From: CAVXDY01 sp963721335
GTDB taxonomy: Bacteria > Actinomycetota > Thermoleophilia > Miltoncostaeales > Miltoncostaeaceae
Reading direction: 5' to 3'
DNA length: 64,000 nt
NCBI GenBank assembly: GCA_963721335.1
Contig: CAVRIV010000002.1
Coordinates: 496,001-560,000, forward strand
Program-made: the position numbers and the translations under genes
The notes under the pieces: generated by a model
Databases searched by the model: none
The model's input: the letters and a program-made list of their open reading frames with translations, nothing else
Told to the model about the DNA's origin: nothing
Part shown: positions 58,397-64,000 of the stretch, piece after piece
How the letters are laid out: each line of letters opens with the position of its first letter
Position numbering within the stretch: position 1 is the first letter of the stretch

Positions 58397-60928
58397 ATGA
58401 AGGTCCACGAGGTCAACGTCCACCCCGCGCTCCCGGAACGCCTCGGCTGGCTCGGCGAGATCGCACGCAACGTGTGGTCGTCGTGGAGCCCCGAGGCCGG
58501 GGATCTCTTCTCCCGGCTCGACCCCGAGGCCTGGGAGCGGCTCAGCCACAACCCCGTCGCGCTGCTGCGCGGCCTGCCGCAGGAGAAGCTGGACGCCGCG
58601 GCGGCCGACGAGAGCTTCGTGGCCATGGTGGCCCGGGTGGCCCGCCGCCTCGACGCCTACACCTCGGAGCCCGGCTGGCTGCGGTCGTCCTCGGACGAGG
58701 CCAAGGACATGCTGGTCGCCTACTTCTCGCTCGAGTTCGGGCTCGACGCCGGCATCCCGCTCTACTCCGGCGGCCTCGGGATCCTGGCGGGCGACCACCT
58801 GAAGTCGGCGTCCGACCTCGGCGTGCCGCTGGTGGGCGTGGGCCTGCTCTACCGCAGCGGGTACTTCCGCCAGACGCTCGGTCCCGACGGCGGCCAGCGT
58901 GAGCGCTACCCGTCCACCGACTGGGCCGACCTGCCGCTCTCCGACCAGACCGACGCGTCGGGGGCGCCCCTGTCCGTCGAGGTGGAGATCGGCGGCGAGA
59001 CCGTGCGCGCCGCGGTGCGCCGCATCCAGGTGGGCCGGGTTCCGCTGCTGCTGCTCGACGCCGACGTCGAGGGCAACTCGCCCGAGGCCCGCGAGATCAC
59101 CAGCGCGCTCTACGGCGGCGACCGCGAGATGCGGATCCGTCAGGAGATCCTGCTGGGAGTGGGCGGCGTTCGCGCGCTCGCCGCCGCCGGCATGCGGCCC
59201 ACCGTCTTCCACATGAACGAGGGCCACTCGGCGCTGCTGACGCTCGAGCGGCTGCGCGCGCTGATCGAGGACTCCGGGCTGGGGGTCGCCGAGGCACGCG
59301 AGGAGGTCCGCGCCTCGACGGTCTTCACCACCCACACGCCGGTCCCCGCGGGCAACGAGACCTTCGAGCCCGAGCTCGCGCGCACCTACCTCGAGCCGCT
59401 CGCCGTGGCCATCGGGATCACCTGGGAGGATCTGGCCGCGCTGGCCGCGCACCCCGACGGCGAGCCGCAGTTCGGGATGACGCCGCTCGCCCTTCGCAGC
59501 TCCGGGTTCGCCAACGGGGTCGCCGAGCTGCACGGCGACACCTCCCGGCGCATGTGGCGCGGCCTGTGGCCCGATCTGCCGCTCGACGAGGTGCCCATCA
59601 CCAGCGTCACCAACGGCATCCACACCGCGAGCTGGCTGAGCCGCGAGATGCACGAGCTGTTCGAGCGCTACGTCGGACCCGCGCTGCGCGAGCGCCCCGA
59701 GGACCGCTCGGTATGGGACCGCGCGGAGAGCATCCCGTCGGGTGAGCTCTGGCGCGTCCACGAGCTGTGCCGCGAGCGGCTGGTGATGCTCGCGCGCGAG
59801 CGTCTCGCGCTGCGGGGGTCGCTGCGCGTGGGGCGACGGACGGCCGAGGACGTCCTGCGACCGGACGCCCTCACGATCTGCTTCGCGCGCCGCTTCGCCA
59901 CCTACAAGCGCGCCAACCTGCTCTTTCGCGACCCCGAGCGCCTCTCGCGCCTGCTGGGCGACGAGAAGCGCCCGGTGCAGCTGATCGTCGCCGGGAAGGC
60001 CCACCCGCTCGACGTGCCCGGCAAGGACGTGCTGCGCGGTGTGGTGCAGGCCGCCCAGGGCCCCCGCCTGCGGGACCGGGTCGTGTTCCTCGAGGACTAC
60101 GACATGCACATGGCGCGCTATCTGGTCCAGGGCGCCGACGTGTGGCTCAACGTGCCGCGCCGCCCCCTCGAGGCGTCGGGCACCAGCGGGATGAAGGCCG
60201 CGGTCAACGGTGCGCTGAACCTCTCGGTGCTCGACGGCTGGTGGGCCGAGGGCTACTCGCCCGGCTGCGGCTGGGCCATCGGCGGGGGCGAGCAGTACGA
60301 CGACCCGGAGGAGAACGACGCGGTGGAGGCGGAGGCGCTCTACAGCCTGCTGGAGCGCGAGGTGATCCCCATGTTCTTCGACCGCGACACCTCGGGCCGC
60401 CCGCGCGAGTGGACCACGATGATGACCGCCTCCATCCGCCGTCTCGGCGCCGCCTTCAACACCGGCCGGATGGTGCGCGACTACGCCGAGCGCGCCTACC
60501 TTCCGGCGCATCGCTCGCTCGTGGCCCTCGCCGCGGACTCGAGCTCCGGGGCCCGCCGCCTGGCGGCGTGGCGCGAGCGGATGCAGGAGGCCTGGCCGCA
60601 GGTGAGCGCCCGCAGCAGCGTCGCCGCCGACGGGCCGGTGGCGGTGGGCTCGGACGTGCGCGTGGACGTGCGCGTCAAGCTCGGGGGGCTCTCGCCGGAC
60701 GACGTGCGCGTGGAGGTCGTGGCCGGCGTGCGCAACGGCGACGGGCTCTCGCCGCGGAGCGTCGTGGAGGGCGTCCACGAGGGCAGGGCCGGCGGCGTGG
60801 AGCGCTACCTCGCCGTGGTGCCCACCGCGTCGAGCGGCCGCCTGGCGTGCGCCGCGCGGGTCGTGCCGCTGCGCCCCGACGGGGCAGGGCCCGAGCCGGA
60901 CTTCCTCATCGCCTGGGCCGAGGAGTAG
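58397..60928 (+). CDS. glgP: Alpha-glucan (glycogen/maltodextrin) phosphorylase
   Basis: PLP-dependent release of glucose-1-phosphate from glycogen. 843 residues of the short archaeal/actinobacterial type with a DUF3417 start (PALPERLGWLGEIARNVWSSWSPEA). Then ECFSLEFGL-type motif YFSLEFGLDAGIPLYSGGLGILAGDHLKSASDLG, VFTTHTPVPAGNE, FARRFATYKRANLL, the PLP region EASGTSGMKAAVNGALNLS and a C-terminal beta domain. ATG 58397 has GAGGAGA upstream, and TATGCT at 58297-58302 could be the -10. Confidence 0.93.
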   Translation: MKVHEVNVHPALPERLGWLGEIARNVWSSWSPEAGDLFSRLDPEAWERLSHNPVALLRGLPQEKLDAAAADESFVAMVARVARRLDAYTSEPGWLRSSSDEAKDMLVAYFSLEFGLDAGIPLYSGGLGILAGDHLKSASDLGVPLVGVGLLYRSGYFRQTLGPDGGQRERYPSTDWADLPLSDQTDASGAPLSVEVEIGGETVRAAVRRIQVGRVPLLLLDADVEGNSPEAREITSALYGGDREMRIRQEILLGVGGVRALAAAGMRPTVFHMNEGHSALLTLERLRALIEDSGLGVAEAREEVRASTVFTTHTPVPAGNETFEPELARTYLEPLAVAIGITWEDLAALAAHPDGEPQFGMTPLALRSSGFANGVAELHGDTSRRMWRGLWPDLPLDEVPITSVTNGIHTASWLSREMHELFERYVGPALRERPEDRSVWDRAESIPSGELWRVHELCRERLVMLARERLALRGSLRVGRRTAEDVLRPDALTICFARRFATYKRANLLFRDPERLSRLLGDEKRPVQLIVAGKAHPLDVPGKDVLRGVVQAAQGPRLRDRVVFLEDYDMHMARYLVQGADVWLNVPRRPLEASGTSGMKAAVNGALNLSVLDGWWAEGYSPGCGWAIGGGEQYDDPEENDAVEAEALYSLLEREVIPMFFDRDTSGRPREWTTMMTASIRRLGAAFNTGRMVRDYAERAYLPAHRSLVALAADSSSGARRLAAWRERMQEAWPQVSARSSVAADGPVAVGSDVRVDVRVKLGGLSPDDVRVEVVAGVRNGDGLSPRSVVEGVHEGRAGGVERYLAVVPTASSGRLACAARVVPLRPDGAGPEPDFLIAWAEE

Positions 60929-60945
60929 GCGCCGACGGAGCGGAT

Positions 60946-60966
60946 GCCGGCCCCCTCGGGGCCGGC
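60946..60966 (+). terminator. Hairpin terminator after glgP
   Basis: Perfect 9-bp stem GCCGGCCCC / GGGGCCGGC with a 3-base loop, 17 bases after the glgP stop. No U tract follows. Confidence 0.55.
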
Positions 60967-60980
60967 CGCGACCCGCGGGC

Positions 60981-61008
60981 TCAAGAGCGTCCCCCGTCCG
61001 GCCGACGA
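60981..61008 (+). promoter_or_regulatory. Sigma-28-like promoter before the FliS-like gene
   Basis: TCAAG at 60981 and GCCGACGA at 61001-61008, one base wider than the other two sites. The -10 box ends 9 bases before ATG 61018, so the message would be leaderless. Confidence 0.5.
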
Positions 61009-61017
61009 ACGCTGGAT

Positions 61018-61386
61018 ATGCCCGACTACGCCCTCAGAGGCGCAACGACAGAGGAGCTCTTCGACCGCGCCATCGCCCTGGGCGCCGGGGCGCGCGAGAC
61101 GCTGGCCCGAGGCGACCGCGACGCATGTGAGCCGTTCGCCCTGCGGCTGCGGGCCACGGTCGGCGAGATCGCACTGCGGCTCGACCGCGACGACGGCCCC
61201 CTGGGAGGGCACCTCGAGGCCATCCACCACTACGTCGTGGAGGGTCTCGACGCGGCGACGGTCGACGTGGCGGCGCTCGAGGGCATCGTCTCGGACCTCG
61301 CCTTCCTGCGAGACGCCCGCGCCGCCCTGGGGCGCGCGCCCGGCTCCGGCCCGCTTCCGGCCGGGAGCGGGCCGGCCTCCCGTTGA
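61018..61386 (+). CDS. FliS-like helical protein (possible flagellar export chaperone)
   Basis: 122 residues, nearly all helical. TTEELFDRAIALGAGARETLARGD, LRLRATVGEIALRLDRDDGPLGGHLEAIHHYVVEGL and VDVAALEGIVSDLAFLRDA follow the order of FliS (helix, ~25 residues, LD..G, Y..., LR.AW), but with low similarity, so this is a tentative call. FliS binds the flagellin C terminus before export. A sigma-28-like promoter directly upstream supports a motility role. There is no ribosome binding site. An unrelated four-helix protein cannot be excluded. Confidence 0.4.
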   Translation: MPDYALRGATTEELFDRAIALGAGARETLARGDRDACEPFALRLRATVGEIALRLDRDDGPLGGHLEAIHHYVVEGLDAATVDVAALEGIVSDLAFLRDARAALGRAPGSGPLPAGSGPASR

Positions 61387-61451
61387 TCTGAGCGGCCCGT
61401 CGTGCGAACCTGGACCCCCGTTCGCAACAAACGTAACGAGGTATTTGCGCC

Positions 61452-61853
61452 ATGCGGGTCAAGGACGCGATGAGCCCGATAAGCGCGATCGTCGGTCTGG
61501 AGCACACCCTGCAACAGGCGGCGACGCGGATGATCCAGCACCACACCGGCGCCGCGGTGGTCATGGACGGCAGCCTGCCCGGACCGGCCGTCGTCACCGA
61601 GCGCGATCTGCTCCGCGCGGTCGCGGGCGGGGGCGACCCCGCGGTGGAGATGGTCGAGGCGCACATGACCGGTCAGCTCGTCACCGCCGCGCCCGATTGG
61701 CCCATCACCGACGCCGCCGCCCTGATGGTGAAGCACGGCGTGCGCCACGTCCTGGTGTTCGAGGCGTCGGAGCTCGTGGGCATCCTCTCGATGCGCGACG
61801 TCGTGCGGGTGGGCGGTCTTGCCCCCCTTGCGGCGACCCACCGGGAGGGGTAG
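61452..61853 (+). CDS. CBS domain-pair protein
   Basis: 133 residues made of two CBS motifs: VKDAMSPISAIVGLEHTLQQAATRMIQHHTGAAVVM...VVTERDLLRAV and VEAHMTGQLVTAAPDWPITDAAALMVKHGVRHVLVFE...VGILSMRDVV. Such stand-alone pairs bind adenosyl nucleotides and serve as energy sensors. ATG 61452 has AACGAGG about 13 bases upstream, which is weak. A pair-like CGAAC/GTTCG stretch upstream has a 9-base gap and is not a LexA box. Confidence 0.88.
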   Translation: MRVKDAMSPISAIVGLEHTLQQAATRMIQHHTGAAVVMDGSLPGPAVVTERDLLRAVAGGGDPAVEMVEAHMTGQLVTAAPDWPITDAAALMVKHGVRHVLVFEASELVGILSMRDVVRVGGLAPLAATHREG

Positions 61854-61873
61854 AGACCCTCCGCACGGGGGGC

Positions 61874-61900
61874 TCAAGAAGCGGGCTGGGGCGCCGATAC
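61874..61900 (+). promoter_or_regulatory. Sigma-28-like promoter before the transglycosylase-like gene
   Basis: TCAAGAAG at 61874-61881, 11 bases, GCCGATAC at 61893-61900. The -10 box ends 7 bases before GTG 61908, suggesting a leaderless mRNA. Confidence 0.65.
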
Positions 61901-61907
61901 TCGCCCT

Positions 61908-62447
61908 GTGACCCTCCCGGGCCCCCACGCACCAGGCACGGCCGACGGCGCCGCCGGGCGCGTGCCCGCCGATTTGGCCCCGCTCATCCGCGAGGCCGCC
62001 GGCGCGAACGGCATCGACCCGGCACTCCTGACCGCGATGGTCTGGGCCGAGACCGCCCTCGGTCCCCAGGCCACCTGGCTGACCACCTCCTGCGGGCCCA
62101 TCCGCCTCACGCCGGCGATGGCGCGCGAGCTGGGCGTGACCGACCCGCTCGACCCGGCCCAGAGCCTCCAGGGCGCCGCCCGCCACCTGCGGTGCCAGGT
62201 CGAGGCCTTTCGCGGCGACCTGCCCCTCGCGGTGGCCGCGTTCATCGCCGGCCCCTCCGCGGTCCTGCGGCACGACGGGGTGCCGCCGTACTCCTGGAGC
62301 CAGACCTACGTCTCCAGCGTCATGGGCTGCTACGAGGCGCTCAGGCTGTCCGCTCCTCAGGCCCCGATGTGCGGCTCCGGGGACAGCTCCATGCGCACCC
62401 GGGTGCCGTCCTCGCCGGTGCTGATCGACACCAGGTCGGTGAGCTGA
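61908..62447 (+). CDS. Lytic transglycosylase-like protein (SLT fold)
   Basis: 179 residues. LIREAAGANGIDPALLTAMVWAETALG carries the catalytic-type Glu of the SLT fold, then SCGPIRLTPAMARELGV, LDPAQSLQGAARHLRCQVEAFRGDLPLAVAAFIAGPSAV and YVSSVMGCYEAL. No signal peptide is seen, so export may follow the flagellar route, in line with the sigma-28-like promoter. Flagellar systems need such enzymes to open the wall. The last 91 bases overlap the opposing kinase gene, and those C-terminal residues are not SLT-like. Confidence 0.75.
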   Translation: MTLPGPHAPGTADGAAGRVPADLAPLIREAAGANGIDPALLTAMVWAETALGPQATWLTTSCGPIRLTPAMARELGVTDPLDPAQSLQGAARHLRCQVEAFRGDLPLAVAAFIAGPSAVLRHDGVPPYSWSQTYVSSVMGCYEALRLSAPQAPMCGSGDSSMRTRVPSSPVLIDTRSVS

Positions 62448-62806
62448 CGGATGATCCACAGTCCGCGCCCCCGCCGCCCCAGCGGCGCGGGGGGGTGGGT
62501 GCTCCATACCCGGGCACGGTCGAACCCGCTGCCCACGTCGGCCACCACCACCACCAGGCGGCCGTTGACCCAGGCCGTCACCTCGATCGGCGGCCGGCCG
62601 TGCTCCTGTGCGTTGGCGATCGCCTCGTCGAGCGCGAGCACCAGGTCGCCGGCACGTTCGGAGAAGCCGCTGCGAACGGCGAGGTCACGCACCACGGCCC
62701 GCACCTCGGCGATCTCCGCCGGGTCGGTGCCGAGCTCCGCGCGATAGCGCTGGTCCCCCTCAACCCCTGAAGGCCGCGGCCCCGGTCGGCTGCGCTCGGA
62801 CGCCAT
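62357..62806 (-). CDS. Anti-sigma regulatory factor, RsbW-like serine kinase/ATPase
   Basis: 149 residues with a GHKL ATPase fold: N box LALDEAIANAQEHGRPP, G1 VADVGSGFD, G2 GRGLWIIRQLTD. Such proteins bind sigma factors or phosphorylate anti-anti-sigma (STAS) partners; neither partner is adjacent. ATG 62806 is the start. The 3' end overlaps the transglycosylase-like gene by 91 bases. Confidence 0.85.
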   Translation of the reverse strand: MASERSRPGPRPSGVEGDQRYRAELGTDPAEIAEVRAVVRDLAVRSGFSERAGDLVLALDEAIANAQEHGRPPIEVTAWVNGRLVVVVADVGSGFDRARVWSTHPPAPLGRRGRGLWIIRQLTDLVSISTGEDGTRVRMELSPEPHIGA

Positions 62807-62880
62807 TGACGGGCAAGGCTACCGGTCGTCCCGGCCTGCGACGTCCGGCCGCCCGATGGGATACGCCCGAGCAATCAAAC

Positions 62881-62899
62881 TTCGGGTAGCCTAACGCCG
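62881..62899. promoter_or_regulatory. DtxR/IdeR-type iron box candidate
   Basis: TTCGGGTAGCCTAACGCCG compared with the consensus TTAGGTTAGSCTAACCTAA shares the central TAGCCTAAC and 13 of 19 positions. It lies 44 bases before the efeO start, where an iron repressor would act. The right half-site is poor. Confidence 0.5.
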
Positions 62900-62942
62900 C
62901 TTGTTCGCCTGAACGACCCATCCCATCTCCCCGGAGCCGTCC

Positions 62943-63933
62943 ATGCCACGCCGCACCACCCTCGCCATGGCCGTGCTCGCCCTGACGGTCGCCGTCCTCG
63001 CCGCGGCCTGTGACTCCGACGACGACGGCGCCGCCGTGCGCAGCGATACGACGTCGGCGTCCGGATCGGCCTCCGGCTCGGGGTCCGCGACCGGGAGCGC
63101 TTCAGGGACCGGCCTATCGCTGGAGGACACCACGACGGCGACGACCGACGACCCCGCGGTGCTGGAGGCCGTGACGGAGTACAAGGCCTACGTGCAGGGG
63201 CAGGTCGACGAGATGATCGCCGCCACGACGGTCTTCACGAACGCGGTGCGGGCCGGTGACCTGGCGGCGGCACGGGCCGCCTACGCTCCCAGCCGCGAGG
63301 CGCTGGGAGCGCATCGAGCCCATCGCCGGCCTGATCGAGGACATCGACACGGCCGTGGACGCCCGCGTGGACGACTTCGCCGGCCCGGGCGATCCCTCGT
63401 TCACCGGCTGGCACCGTCTCGAGTACATCCTCTTCGAGAAGAACACCACGAAGGGCGCCGCGAGGTTCGCCGACGGCCTCGACCAACAACTGGCCTCGCT
63501 GAAGAGCGGCCTCGCCGCGCTGGAGATCCCGCCGGCCGCCGTCGCCCTGGGCGCCGCGGAGCTGATCCAGGAGGTGTCCGAGGGCAAGATCACCGGCGAG
63601 GAGGACCGCTACTCGAAGACGGACCTCTGGGACTTCAACGCCAACGTGGAGGGCGCCCAGAAGGTCATCGAGCTCCTCACCCCGGCGCTGCAGTCGGCCG
63701 ACCCCGACCTGCTCGCGAGCATCCAGGCCGGCTTCACCGACCTCCAGTCGGGCCTCGCGCCACTGCGAAAGGGCCAGGGCTGGGTGCTCTTCTGCCAGCA
63801 GAACGACGAGTTCCCCTCGCCGCTCTGCCCGAGGCCCACGGTGACGCAGGCCCAGATCGACCAGCTGAAGGCCCAGTTGGGCGGACTCTCGGAGAATCTC
63901 GCCCTCGTGCCGGGAGCGCTCGGCCTGTCGTGA
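62943..63933 (+). pseudogene. efeO: EfeO-type iron uptake lipoprotein, frameshifted
   Basis: Periplasmic component of the EfeUOB elemental iron transporter. ATG 62943 gives a lipoprotein signal (LTVAVLAAACDSDDDG), a Ser/Gly/Thr linker, and the EfeO start (VTEYKAYVQGQVDEMIAATTVFTNAVRAGDLAAARAAYAPSR). Near 63298 one extra G breaks the frame, and the rest continues WERIEPIAGLIEDIDTAVDARVDDF, GWHRLEYILFEKN to 63933. Without the extra base the protein is about 330 residues. efeB overlaps the stop. Sequence error is likely. Confidence 0.87.
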
Positions 63934-64000
63934 CCCCCCACGGTGGCATCTCGCGACGCGCCTTCCTGGCGGGTGCCGGCGGCCTCGCCGCCGGCGCCGC
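63930..64000 (+). CDS. efeB: EfeB-type DyP peroxidase, 5' end only (cut by window)
   Basis: GTG 63930 overlaps the efeO stop (GTGA). The first 23 codons give a twin-arginine signal, SRRAFLAGAGGLAAGA, which fits the Tat-exported heme peroxidase EfeB that follows efeO. The identification rests on the Tat motif and gene order only, because the catalytic domain lies outside the window. Confidence 0.65.
   Translation, partial: MTPHGGISRRAFLAGAGGLAAGA

Noticed and set aside
61399..61417. CGAAC ... GTTCG pair upstream of the CBS gene as a second LexA box
   Set aside because: The half-sites are separated by 9 bases, where the SOS operator requires 4.

Overview
The window is about 64 kb of very GC-rich, gene-dense bacterial DNA with strong G/C at third codon positions, many GTG starts and many 4-base start/stop overlaps. 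Several features point to an actinobacterium of the Thermoleophilia (Solirubrobacterales/Gaiellales) type: CarD, a PspA-PspAA/PspAB-HtpX set, a DEDD exonuclease fused to a GIY-YIG nuclease, a short-form 6-phosphogluconate dehydrogenase, DUF501, and the neighbourhoods clpC-radA-(carD)-PIN/TRAM-ispD-ispF-cysS-rlmB-sigma factor and glmU-prs-rplY-pth-mfd-ppiC-mazG-eno-ftsB. CsrA and three sigma-28-like promoters suggest a flagellated relative. The taxon is inferred from gene content only.

Layout. 1-11.8 kb: protein quality control and repair (clpC, radA), CarD, PIN/TRAM, a short reverse-strand DUF72-GNAT pair, MEP-pathway genes (ispD, ispF) with a PHP phosphatase, cysS, rlmB and a SigH-like sigma factor. 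11.8-15.3 kb: accessory stretch with a noticeably AT-richer PD-(D/E)XK-like gene, a universal stress protein, acylphosphatase and a frameshifted CoA-transferase. 15.3-19.6 kb: envelope stress (pspA, pspAA, pspAB, htpX) with an AraC regulator and a VOC protein in between. 19.6-28.7 kb: small regulators and secreted proteins, a DNA-repair cluster (DEDD-GIY-YIG, mutY, mutT) and a broken phoU. 28.7-31.4 kb: tRNA-Gln, glmU, prs. 31.4-34.2 kb: degraded prophage island (terminase remnants) with small membrane proteins and a PRC-barrel protein. 34.3-45.8 kb: a GAF-GGDEF-HD protein, then rplY, pth, mfd, ppiC, mazG, pgi, gnd. 46-58 kb: 5'-nucleotidase, a MarR switch, cupin, ECF sigma/MGMT, eno-ftsB-DUF501, a gene next to a LexA box, omega subunit, csrA, LLM oxidoreductase. 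58-64 kb: alpha-glucan phosphorylase, genes behind sigma-28-like promoters (a 25-residue membrane peptide, a FliS-like protein, a transglycosylase-like protein), CBS, RsbW-like kinase, and the start of an efeO-efeB iron uptake operon behind an iron-box-like site.

Two general observations matter to a reader. First, about ten otherwise well conserved genes, including essential cysS, are interrupted by single-base shifts, mostly one extra base. This looks more like sequence error than biology and should be settled before any gene is called dead. Second, many genes have a TAnnnT hexamer 6-12 bases before the start codon and no ribosome binding site, which suggests leaderless mRNAs. The most interesting unexplained items are a two-copy covarying hairpin element (28747-28813 and 55535-55600), the sigma-28-like regulon with a tiny membrane peptide, a perfect SOS box in front of an unknown small gene, a MarR palindrome shared with a 32-codon gene, and the AT-rich nuclease-like singleton.
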